A DNA stretch of 6,369 nucleotides from Sporosarcina sp. (GTDB lineage: Bacteria > Bacillota > Bacilli > Bacillales_A > Planococcaceae). The DNA lies in the NCBI GenBank assembly GCA_029263945.1, contig JARIDM010000183.1, positions 1 to 6,369 of the forward strand, given 5' to 3'. Positions within the stretch are counted from its first letter, which is position 1; every line of letters begins with the position of its first letter. The notes under the pieces were generated by a model. The model was not told the origin of the DNA, made no database searches, and was given only the letters and a program-made list of their open reading frames with translations. Made by a program: the position numbers and the translations under genes. Positions 1 to 5,975 of this stretch are shown piece after piece.

Positions 1-498
1 GTAACATTTAAGAACAATCCTGTTACATTGCTCGGCAAAGAGGTTTCTGTAGGAGATCGTGCACCAGAATTTACGGTGTTGGACAATGGTTTAAACCCAG
101 TCACACTTGCAGATTCTAAAGGAAAGGTACGTTTAATAAGTGTGGTACCTTCTATAGACACGGGTGTATGTGCAAAACAAACTCGAAAATTTAACGAAGA
201 GGCTGCTTCACTTGGAGAAGACGTAACGGTCTTAACAATTTCAGCGGATTTACCATTCGCACAAGCGCGTTGGTGTGGAGCTGAAGGAATTGATGCAGTA
301 CAAATGCTGTCTGATCACCGCGATACATCGTTTGGTCATGCGTATGGCGTTTGGATAGAAGAACTTCGTTTGCTGACCCGCTCCGTTTTTGTTATTGATC
401 AGACCGATAAGGTTACATATGTTCAATATGTACCGGAAGCGACGGATCATCCAGATTATGAAAAAGCAATTGCAGCAACAAAAGAAGCAGTAAAATAA
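1..498 (+). CDS. tpx: Thiol peroxidase (atypical 2-Cys peroxiredoxin), 5' end cut by window
   Basis: Cytoplasmic peroxiredoxin of the Tpx family. It reduces hydrogen peroxide and alkyl hydroperoxides, normally with thioredoxin as electron donor. The frame is open from base 1 and encodes 165 residues. Family members are about 167 residues and start only a few residues before the VTF..NPVTL segment seen here, so only about 2-3 codons are missing and the TTG at 28 is not the true start. The peroxidatic motif PSIDTGVC places the active Cys at codon 169-171 (residue 57 of the visible protein), with the Thr three residues earlier. The resolving Cys lies in ARWCG (codon 274-276, residue 92), giving the 35-residue gap expected of the Tpx intramolecular disulfide. 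Also typical are ISADLPFAQARWCG and LSDHRD. A hairpin follows the stop, with ytxK 53 bases downstream. The promoter lies outside the window. Identification is very secure. Confidence 0.97.
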   Translation, partial: VTFKNNPVTLLGKEVSVGDRAPEFTVLDNGLNPVTLADSKGKVRLISVVPSIDTGVCAKQTRKFNEEAASLGEDVTVLTISADLPFAQARWCGAEGIDAVQMLSDHRDTSFGHAYGVWIEELRLLTRSVFVIDQTDKVTYVQYVPEATDHPDYEKAIAATKEAVK

Positions 499-505
499 TA
501 TTGGG

Positions 506-535
506 AACCCACTCGGAAACGGGTGGGTTTTGCTT
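506..535 (+). terminator. Hairpin terminator or attenuator between tpx and ytxK
   Basis: Arms 506-515 and 520-529 pair over 10 bp with one G-T wobble and enclose a GAAA tetraloop (516-519), a stable GNRA-type loop. The tract after the stem is short and broken (TTTT, then GCTT), so termination may be partial. The hairpin ends about 5 bases before the ytxK ribosome binding site, leaving no room for a promoter between them. ytxK must therefore be read through this hairpin or from a start inside tpx. Confidence 0.75.
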
Positions 536-539
536 GATA

Positions 540-544
540 GAGGG
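540..544 (+). promoter_or_regulatory. Ribosome binding site of ytxK
   Basis: GAGGG lies 7 bases before the ATG at 552 and fixes that start. An in-frame TTG at 501 would add 17 residues encoded by the hairpin region, has no ribosome binding site, and is unlikely. Confidence 0.8.
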
Positions 545-551
545 ATGTAAA

Positions 552-1463
552 ATGACAAATACAGAAAAAGTTTTCACGTTTATTGATACATATGCAGAAT
601 CTACAGAAATTCTTTACCTAGAAGCCGTTGTAGATGTGTGTAACAAATGGCTCGTGGAAGGTGGACCTTCCCTTACGGAATCTGTTACGAAGGAAGAAAT
701 TCGTCGTGGGATTCAGCTAGCGCTATTAAAAGGGATGAAACAAAACGCCCAACCCAACCACCAAATGACACCAGATACAATTGGCATGCTCGTGGGTCAT
801 ATTGCAAATAAATTATTGAGTGGGAAAGAAAATCCATCCTTATTAGATCCAACGGTAGGAACAGGAAATTTACTATATACTGTTATGAATATGTTAGAAA
901 TAAATGCGGCAGCTCATGCTGTTGAGATAGACGAATTACTCGTGCGCATATCTGCGGTAATTGCTGAAATTTTAGAACACCACGTGACTTTTTTGGTGCA
1001 AGATGCGCTTCGCCCGTTACTAATAGACCCTGTAGATATGGTGGTTAGTGATTTACCTGTTGGTTTTTATCCAGATGATGATAATGGTACGAACTATGAA
1101 CTTATGCCGTTAGAAGGACATGCGTATGCACATCATTTGTTCATTGAGCAATCTTTAAAACATACAAAACCAGGTGGATATGGACTTTTTGTAGTCCCTG
1201 CGAACTTATTTGAATCTGAACAAGCGAAGCAGTTGCATCCTTTTTTGAAAAAACAGTCAATTATCCGCGCGGTCATTCAGTTGCCTAGTAGCTTATTTAA
1301 GAGTAAACTACATGAAAAGAGTCTCTTAATTCTCCAAAAGCCATACCCAGAAATGGTCGCAACGCCAGAGGTATTGTTGGCAAAGGTTCCAGATATGACC
1401 GATAAAAATGCAATGGCTTACTTTTTACAAGAAATTGATGACTGGGTAAAGCAAGAGAATTAA
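552..1463 (+). CDS. ytxK: YtxK-type class I SAM-dependent methyltransferase (N6-adenine methylase-like fold)
   Basis: Predicted soluble 303-residue protein with the core fold of N6-adenine DNA methylases (HsdM-like). Residues 1-70 form a helical N-terminal part. QMTP (71-74) matches the TP-containing motif ahead of the SAM site. DPTVGTGNLL (99-108) is motif I, the SAM-binding loop. AVEID (123-127) is motif II with the acidic residue that usually holds the SAM ribose. SDLPVGFYP (166-174) sits where DNA N6 methylases carry NPPY/F. PGGYGLFVVP (207-216) and the IIRAVIQLP segment (237-245) complete the strands. No target-recognition domain and no specificity or restriction gene is present, so it does not look like a working restriction-modification subunit; substrate unknown. 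It lies between tpx and ackA, as in B. subtilis (from memory), where ytxK has no established function. The family assignment is firm; calling it a DNA methylase would be inference. Confidence 0.9.
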   Translation: MTNTEKVFTFIDTYAESTEILYLEAVVDVCNKWLVEGGPSLTESVTKEEIRRGIQLALLKGMKQNAQPNHQMTPDTIGMLVGHIANKLLSGKENPSLLDPTVGTGNLLYTVMNMLEINAAAHAVEIDELLVRISAVIAEILEHHVTFLVQDALRPLLIDPVDMVVSDLPVGFYPDDDNGTNYELMPLEGHAYAHHLFIEQSLKHTKPGGYGLFVVPANLFESEQAKQLHPFLKKQSIIRAVIQLPSSLFKSKLHEKSLLILQKPYPEMVATPEVLLAKVPDMTDKNAMAYFLQEIDDWVKQEN

Positions 1464-1489
1464 AGATATAAAAATATTATTGATTGTTG

Positions 1490-1495
1490 AAAGGA
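1490..1495 (+). promoter_or_regulatory. Ribosome binding site of ackA
   Basis: AAAGGA ends 9 bases before the ATG at 1505. The ATG at 1496 abuts it and the TTG at 1484 lies before it, so neither is a good start. A TTG at 1502 has acceptable spacing but is a weaker codon. ATG 1505 puts the AINAGSSS motif at the family's usual distance from the N-terminus. Confidence 0.7.
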
Positions 1496-1504
1496 ATGGT
1501 TTTG

Positions 1505-2695
1505 ATGCATTTTGTTTTAGCGATAAATGCCGGAAGTTCGTCATTGAAATTCCAGTTGTTAGATATGCCTGAAGAAGTGGTAAAGGCAAAAGGGCAGATT
1601 GAGCGAATTGGCCTACCAGATTCGATTTTTTCGATAAAATCTGGAAACGGAAAAAAAGAAATTATAAAAGACATACACAATCATGCAGAAGCTGCAACGA
1701 TGGTGTTAGATATGTTAATTAGTGAGAATGTCGTTAGTTCTTATGACGAAATTAGCGGAGTAGGTCATCGTGTGGTTCATGGTGGAGAAGTATTTAGCGA
1801 TTCGGTTTTGATTGATGATAAAAATCTTGAGAAGTTAGAAGAGTTATCTGATCTTGCCCCGTTACATAATCCAGCTAATATTGTTGGGATTGAAGAATTT
1901 CAAAAAGCATTACCAGGTGTACCTGCAGTTGCAATTTTTGATACTGCTTTTCACCAAACAATGCCTGAAAGTTCATTTCTTTATCCACTGCCAAGAGAAT
2001 ATTATGAAAAATATGGCATTCGTAAATACGGATTTCATGGAACAAGCCATAAATATGTAACCGAACGTGCAGCGGAAATGCTGAATCGTCCACTTGAAAC
2101 GACTCGTCTGATTTCTTGTCACCTTGGAAATGGTGCAAGTATTGCGGCAGTACAAGGAGGAAAGTCGATAGATACGTCGATGGGCTTTACGCCTTTAGCT
2201 GGGCTAACGATGGGGACACGCTCTGGTAATATTGACCCTGCACTAATTCCATATATTATGGGTCAAACTGGAAAGTCTGTAGAAAGTGTACTTGATGTGT
2301 TAAATAAAGAATCAGGAATGCTTGCTATTTCAGGATTTTCAAGTGATTTACGAGACATCGAAATTGAAGCTTCTAAAGGAAACGAACGTGCCCAATTGGC
2401 ACTCGATGTTTTTGCAGATCGTATTCACAAATATATCGGTTCTTATGCAGCGAGAATGGGTGGGGTAGATGCCATCATTTTCACAGCTGGAATTGGAGAG
2501 AATTCAGATTTAGTTCGTGAAAAGGTCCTTCAAGGCCTTGAGTTCATGGGTGTTTACTTCGATCCAGACTTGAATCACGTTCGTGGAAAAGAAATCTACA
2601 TTAGTCATCCATATTCACCAGTTAAAGTACTGGTTATCCCAACGGATGAAGAGGTCATGTTGGCGAGAGATACGGTACGTGTTGCAGGGTTATAA
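1505..2695 (+). CDS. ackA: Acetate kinase
   Basis: Cytoplasmic acetate kinase catalysing acetyl phosphate + ADP = acetate + ATP, the final step of the Pta-AckA overflow pathway; it also sets the acetyl phosphate level. The protein is 396 residues, about the family length, with the duplicated ASKHA fold. Signature 1 is AINAGSSSLK (6-15, Asn8). Arg89 in GHRVVHGG, Asp146 in FDTAFH, His178 in FHGTSH (signature 2), Asn209 in HLGNGAS, Arg239 in GTRSGN, GIGEN (329-333) and the DEEV glutamates (382-383) match the substrate, nucleotide and metal ligands known from the Methanosarcina enzyme. It follows ytxK by 41 AT-rich bases in which I see no convincing promoter and no catabolite-response (cre) box, so co-transcription with ytxK is plausible. 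pta is not in the window. The stop is 5 bases before a strong terminator shared with the convergent usp gene. No missing residues noticed. Confidence 0.98.
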   Translation: MHFVLAINAGSSSLKFQLLDMPEEVVKAKGQIERIGLPDSIFSIKSGNGKKEIIKDIHNHAEAATMVLDMLISENVVSSYDEISGVGHRVVHGGEVFSDSVLIDDKNLEKLEELSDLAPLHNPANIVGIEEFQKALPGVPAVAIFDTAFHQTMPESSFLYPLPREYYEKYGIRKYGFHGTSHKYVTERAAEMLNRPLETTRLISCHLGNGASIAAVQGGKSIDTSMGFTPLAGLTMGTRSGNIDPALIPYIMGQTGKSVESVLDVLNKESGMLAISGFSSDLRDIEIEASKGNERAQLALDVFADRIHKYIGSYAARMGGVDAIIFTAGIGENSDLVREKVLQGLEFMGVYFDPDLNHVRGKEIYISHPYSPVKVLVIPTDEEVMLARDTVRVAGL

Positions 2696-2700
2696 CAGAA

Positions 2701-2740
2701 AAAACGAGCAATTCCTAAATGATTAGGAATTGCTCGTTTT
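2701..2740. terminator. Bidirectional terminator between ackA and usp
   Basis: Arms 2701-2718 and 2723-2740 are perfect reverse complements over 18 bp around a 4-base loop (ATGA). The + strand exits into TTTT, while the - strand exits into six T residues (bases 2700-2695 region read in reverse). It lies 5 bases after the ackA stop and 2 bases beyond the usp stop, so one hairpin ends both convergent genes. Confidence 0.93.
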
Positions 2741-2742
2741 AC

Positions 2743-3204
2743 TTATCCTTCTTTTCCCCAATCTTCTGGTGTACGAACAACTAATACATCACATTTTGCA
2801 GAACGCACAATGTTTTCTGAAACGCTGCCGATTAAAAAGCGTTCAACGGCATTCAGTCCTGTTGCGCCACAAATGATTAAGTCAGCTTTCACTTTTTTAG
2901 ACAAATCCCTTGAAATCATTGTTTTAGGTGAACCGTATTCAACAATGATGTTCACATTTGTTAGTCCTTCAGCTGCTGCTTTTTCTTTGTATTCTTCCAG
3001 AAGTTCTACCGCAAATGATTGTGCACGTTCCGCAATGGAACGGTCATAAGCTTCTACTGCTGCATAGGAACGCGTATCAATAATATTAACTAAGTTTAAA
3101 GTAGCGCTGTTTCGGTCTGCAATTGCAATTGCCTTTTTGAATGCCCATTCAGATTCTTTTGAACCATCAACCGCTACTAGAATTTGACTGTACTGTAATG
3201 TCAT
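2743..3204 (-). CDS. Universal stress protein (UspA family, ATP-binding type)
   Basis: Single-domain Usp protein of 153 residues, a typical length for a cytoplasmic dimeric family member. YSQILVAVDGS (5-15) is the first strand with the conserved Asp13. VEYGSP (88-93) is the family's mid-domain turn. The nucleotide-binding loop G-x2-G-x9-G-S is intact: Gly113, Gly116, Gly126, Ser127, followed by Ser129, in the ICGATG ... IGSVSENIV segment. LVVRTP ends the last strand. The intact loop argues for ATP/ADP binding rather than the UspA subtype that lacks it. The ATG at 3204-3202 is preceded by AGGAGG (3217-3212) at 7-base spacing. Members next to ackA and ald are known in staphylococci (from memory). 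A sigma-B-like promoter upstream suggests general stress induction. The family's biochemical role is poorly defined, so only the family is claimed. Confidence 0.95.
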   Translation of the reverse strand: MTLQYSQILVAVDGSKESEWAFKKAIAIADRNSATLNLVNIIDTRSYAAVEAYDRSIAERAQSFAVELLEEYKEKAAAEGLTNVNIIVEYGSPKTMISRDLSKKVKADLIICGATGLNAVERFLIGSVSENIVRSAKCDVLVVRTPEDWGKEG

Positions 3205-3248
3205 AATAATTCCTCCTCATTATTCAAGCTAAATCATCTACTCTATAT

Positions 3249-3274
3249 ATACCTTCTCCATTACTTCTTAAAAC
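3249..3274 (-). promoter_or_regulatory. Candidate sigma-B-type promoter of usp
   Basis: Reading the - strand, GTTTTA (3274-3269) and AGGTAT (3254-3249) are separated by exactly 14 bases. The B. subtilis sigma-B consensus is about GTTTAA-N14-GGGTAT, so each hexamer matches at 5 of 6 positions. The predicted start would give a leader of roughly 40 bases before the ATG at 3204. An overlapping sigma-A reading (TATATA with a poor -35) is weaker. This is a prediction from motif match only. Confidence 0.5.
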
Positions 3275-3348
3275 CCTTTTATTCTTTTGACATAATTTAA
3301 AGTTGTATTCAGATCATGTCGAATTTGTTTCTTTTTTGATTGTTTATA

Positions 3349-3378
3349 GGGACAAATATCGTGCGTATCTGTTATTAT
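3349..3378 (+). promoter_or_regulatory. Candidate extended -10 promoter of ald
   Basis: TATTAT (3373-3378) matches the sigma-A -10 at 5 of 6 positions and is preceded by TGT, an extended -10 element. GGGACA (3349-3354) is a modest -35 at 18-base spacing. A start near 3385 leaves about 65 bases of leader. I see no T-box, cre site or obvious operator in that leader. Confidence 0.5.
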
Positions 3379-3449
3379 AAAGCAATATCGTTCTATCTGT
3401 TTTAATCTTGATGGAACTGAATTGGATAACATAAAGTGGAGGGAAAACT

Positions 3450-4568
3450 ATGTTAATTGGGGTACCTAAAGAATTATTAAACAATGAAAATCGAGTTGCG
3501 ATGACACCAGCAGGGGTTTATACATTAAAGGCTGCGGGACATGAAGTTCAAATTGAAACAGGTGCTGGGCTAGGGTCTAGCTTTACAGATGAAGATTATG
3601 TGGAAGCGGGCGCAATAATTGTTGCGACAGCTCAAGAAGCTTGGAATGCTGAAATGGTGATGAAAGTAAAAGAACCTCAAGTATCTGAATATCATTATAT
3701 GCAAGAAGGACAAATTATTTTCACGTACTTCCATTTAGCACAACAAGCAGAACTTACACAAACGCTTTTAGATCATAAGGTAACTGCGATTGCGTATGAA
3801 ACAGTCCAATTGCCAAACAACTCTTTACCGCTACTTGCACCAATGAGTGAAGTTGCAGGTCGAATGGCTACGCAAATTGGTTCGCAATTTTTACAAAAAA
3901 CAAGTGGGGGCACGGGTATATTATTAGGGGGTATACCAGGTGTTCAACGTGCAAAAGTTACCATTATCGGTGGCGGTATGGCTGGGACAAGCGCTGCTCG
4001 AATCGCAATTGGAATGGGTGCACACGTGACAATCATCGATTTATCATTGAATCGCCTTACTCAATTAGAAGAGCTCTTTGGTAATGATGTCCAAACATTA
4101 ATGTCAAATCCGTTCAACATCGCTGGTGCGGTTAAAGAGGCCGATTTAGTTGTTGGTGCAGTACTAATTCCAGGCGCTAGAGCGCCGAAACTGGTTTCAG
4201 AAGAGATGGTTAAATCAATGAAGCACGGGTCTGTTCTTGTAGATATCGCAATTGACCAAGGTGGGATTTTTGCGACATCAGACCGAACGACAACACATGA
4301 TGCGCCAACTTATGAAAAGTACGGAGTTATCCATTATGCAGTATCAAATATGCCTGGTGCAGTACCGCGTACAGCAACATTAGGTTTAACAAACAGTACA
4401 GTGCCATATGCGCTACAAATTGCAAATAAAGGATTAAAACAAGCGTGTCTTGATAATTCAGCACTCCTAAAAGGGTTGAATATTTATAATGGGCATGTGA
4501 CACATCCTGCTGTTGCTGAAGCACAAGATTTAACATATGTTGATGCAGAAGAATTATTAAAAAAATAA
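3450..4568 (+). CDS. ald: Alanine dehydrogenase (NAD-dependent)
   Basis: Catalyses L-alanine + NAD+ + H2O = pyruvate + NH3 + NADH in the cytoplasm, normally as a hexamer. In Bacillales it lets cells use alanine as carbon and nitrogen source and serves in sporulation. The protein is 372 residues; B. subtilis Ald, closely similar by eye along its length, is 378. The N-terminal catalytic domain starts with GVPKE and carries Arg15, Lys74 (MKVKEP) and His95 (FTYFHLA). The Rossmann domain has G-x-G-x-x-G at 174-179 and Asp197 at the end of the second strand, which selects NAD over NADP. Asp269 lies in VDIAIDQGG; the NMPGAVPRT and TVPYALQIANKG segments are family hallmarks. The start has GGAGGG (3438-3443) 6 bases ahead. 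It stands alone with its own candidate promoter and ends in a strong hairpin, so it is probably monocistronic. All catalytic residues are present. Confidence 0.98.
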   Translation: MLIGVPKELLNNENRVAMTPAGVYTLKAAGHEVQIETGAGLGSSFTDEDYVEAGAIIVATAQEAWNAEMVMKVKEPQVSEYHYMQEGQIIFTYFHLAQQAELTQTLLDHKVTAIAYETVQLPNNSLPLLAPMSEVAGRMATQIGSQFLQKTSGGTGILLGGIPGVQRAKVTIIGGGMAGTSAARIAIGMGAHVTIIDLSLNRLTQLEELFGNDVQTLMSNPFNIAGAVKEADLVVGAVLIPGARAPKLVSEEMVKSMKHGSVLVDIAIDQGGIFATSDRTTTHDAPTYEKYGVIHYAVSNMPGAVPRTATLGLTNSTVPYALQIANKGLKQACLDNSALLKGLNIYNGHVTHPAVAEAQDLTYVDAEELLKK

Positions 4569-4570
4569 CA

Positions 4571-4610
4571 AAAATGGCTATCCACTTGTGAGACAGTGGA
4601 TAGCCATTTT
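4571..4610. terminator. Bidirectional terminator between ald and the M24 peptidase gene
   Basis: Arms 4571-4586 and 4595-4610 are perfect complements over 16 bp around an 8-base loop. The + strand exits into TTTT and the - strand into a long T-rich stretch (complement of the A-rich end of ald). It begins 3 bases after the ald stop. The convergent peptidase gene ends 51 bases away on the other side. Confidence 0.92.
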
Positions 4611-4661
4611 CTATATGCATGAGCAGGTGAAAAAGGAAACTGCGCTTATTCGAACATTTTC

Positions 4662-5759
4662 TTAAGCTTGAATAATTTGTAACTCTTTCGGGAATTTTGT
4701 AAGCACTTCAACGCCGTTTTTTGTGACGACGACATCATCTTCTATCCGGACACCTGTAACCTCAGGGTGGTAGATGCCTGGTTCAATTGTAAATACCATT
4801 CCTTCTTCAAGTACAAATTCATTGGTACCCGTGATAGAAGGGAATTCATGGACGGAAATGCCAAGGCCGTGACCAAGTCGATGCGTAAAGTATTGGCCGT
4901 ATCCCGCGTCTGTAATTACACCGCGTGCAGCCTGATCTAAATCCATTGCTTTAACGCCAGGGCGGACTAGTTCAATGGCACTTTGCTCTGCAAGTTTCAC
5001 GGTCTCGTAAATCTTGCGATGCTCGTCTGAGGGTTCTCCAAATGCAACTGTTCTGGTAATGTCCGAACAATAGCCGTTATAAACAACGCCTAAGTCAAAT
5101 AAAATAAAATCACCTTTTTGGATTTTTCGATCTCCAGGTGTGCCGTGCGGAGAGGCTGTTTTTGGTCCAGAAAGAACCATTGTATCAAATGACATTTTTT
5201 GAATGCCTTGTTTCTTCAATTCAAATTCAATCGCCATAAGGATTTCTAGTTCTGTTTTTCCTTCTGCAATTTCTCGACAACCTATTTCTATAGCTTTGTC
5301 TGCAAATTGAGCTGCAATACGTAAATTAGCAAGTTCATCTTCATCTTTAATGACTCTCATCTGATTTAGTTGGTTATCAAGATTAGCAAAAGTTGTATTT
5401 TGAAAAATAGTTTGCATGCGTTCCAAACGTTCTACTGTCAAGTGTGACTTTTCAATTGCAATAGAGGTAGGAAGAGCGCCCCTTTTTTTCACTGCATCAA
5501 GAACGACATCCCACGCATCCTCTGTATCTTCATGGCCGACGATATCGAATGCCCATCCTGAAGCTAGAACATCTGGAACTTCCATGAGCGGGCAGATTAC
5601 AAAAGGTTCTTTATCTTTAAAAACCATCACACCAAGCAGTCGTTCATGTGGTTCACTGTCAAAACCAGAAATGTAAAATACATTGTCAGGGGTTGTAATG
5701 AATGCAGCATCAATATGTTGTTCATCTAAAAAAGATTGAATTTCAGTAACTTTTGTCAA
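4662..5759 (-). CDS. Xaa-Pro peptidase, M24B metallopeptidase family (PepQ/PapA-like)
   Basis: Cytoplasmic dinuclear-metal peptidase predicted to cleave peptide bonds before proline (Xaa-Pro aminopeptidase or prolidase type). The protein is 365 residues, usual for the short bacterial form. Residues 1-130 are the creatinase-like N-terminal domain (YISGFDSEPHERLL, 29-42); 135-365 form the pita-bread catalytic domain. All five metal ligands are present: Asp222 (FDLG), Asp233 (SDITRT), His297 (GHGLG), Glu326 (TIEPG) and Glu340 (RIEDD). His205 (SPHG) and His304 (VHEFP) are the expected catalytic histidines. Whether it prefers dipeptides or longer peptides cannot be read from the sequence, so no symbol is given. 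The start is a TTG at 5759-5757, chosen because GGAGGG lies 6 bases upstream and family homology begins there. It is transcribed divergently from the YtkL-type hydrolase gene and ends towards ald. No defects noticed. Confidence 0.95.
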   Translation of the reverse strand: MTKVTEIQSFLDEQHIDAAFITTPDNVFYISGFDSEPHERLLGVMVFKDKEPFVICPLMEVPDVLASGWAFDIVGHEDTEDAWDVVLDAVKKRGALPTSIAIEKSHLTVERLERMQTIFQNTTFANLDNQLNQMRVIKDEDELANLRIAAQFADKAIEIGCREIAEGKTELEILMAIEFELKKQGIQKMSFDTMVLSGPKTASPHGTPGDRKIQKGDFILFDLGVVYNGYCSDITRTVAFGEPSDEHRKIYETVKLAEQSAIELVRPGVKAMDLDQAARGVITDAGYGQYFTHRLGHGLGISVHEFPSITGTNEFVLEEGMVFTIEPGIYHPEVTGVRIEDDVVVTKNGVEVLTKFPKELQIIQA

Positions 5760-5765
5760 CGTAAG

Positions 5766-5771
5766 CCCTCC
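5766..5771 (-). promoter_or_regulatory. Ribosome binding site selecting a TTG start
   Basis: On the - strand GGAGGG (5771-5766), preceded by AAAA, sits 6 bases before the TTG at 5759. The strong site and ideal spacing support the non-ATG start. Confidence 0.8.
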
Positions 5772-5785
5772 TTTTGAATGGCCTA

Positions 5786-5814
5786 ATCATAACAAAAAGA
5801 GGAATTTTCAACAA
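5786..5814 (-). promoter_or_regulatory. Candidate sigma-A promoter of the M24 peptidase gene
   Basis: On the - strand TATGAT (5791-5786) matches the -10 at 5 of 6 positions and carries an extended TGT just upstream. TTGTTG (5814-5809) is a weak -35 at the standard 17-base spacing. A start near 5779 gives a leader of about 20 bases. Motif-based only. Confidence 0.5.
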
Positions 5815-5962
5815 TGTATCGAAACTAATAGACAGTCTGAATCATTTTCATAACTACTTTAAATATGAAAATACACGTACAAGTAAAAAGGGAATTATTT
5901 GTTTGTTCGGGTACTATGCTTGATAGAACAATTATTCAATTGACTCAGTCTACATATTATTC

Positions 5963-5968
5963 AGGAGG
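5963..5968 (+). promoter_or_regulatory. Ribosome binding site of the YtkL-type hydrolase gene
   Basis: AGGAGG lies 7 bases before the ATG at 5976. The 150 bases upstream show no sigma-A promoter I would defend: the TTGACT at 5940-5945 has no -10 at workable distance before the ribosome binding site. Confidence 0.8.
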
Positions 5969-5975
5969 CGCGATT

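Noticed and set aside
501..551. TTG start at 501 for the methyltransferase
   Set aside because: It would translate through the tpx terminator hairpin and lacks a ribosome binding site, while ATG 552 has GAGGG at 7-base spacing.
250..558. 102-codon reading frame on the - strand opposite the end of tpx
   Set aside because: It overlaps the well-supported tpx and the hairpin, has no family resemblance and is rich in Cys/Phe runs typical of an antisense frame.
552..1463. Type I restriction-modification M subunit
   Set aside because: The protein is short, has no recognition domain, no hsdS or hsdR nearby and a changed NPPY motif; it fits the YtxK family better.
1464..1504. Separate ackA promoter or catabolite-response (cre) site before ackA
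   Set aside because: The stretch is AT-rich with a TATAAA-like element but no -35 at proper spacing, and no match to the cre pattern; regulation by CcpA cannot be claimed from this sequence.
1854..2155. Several 60-87 codon frames on both strands inside ackA
   Set aside because: All lie within the confirmed ackA gene, have low-complexity translations without motifs, and no ribosome binding sites.
5832..5850. Fur-box-like sequence on the - strand between the peptidase and ytkL genes
   Set aside because: It matches the 19-base Fur consensus at about 13 positions and one half is poor; neither flanking gene has an iron link, so chance is the likelier explanation.
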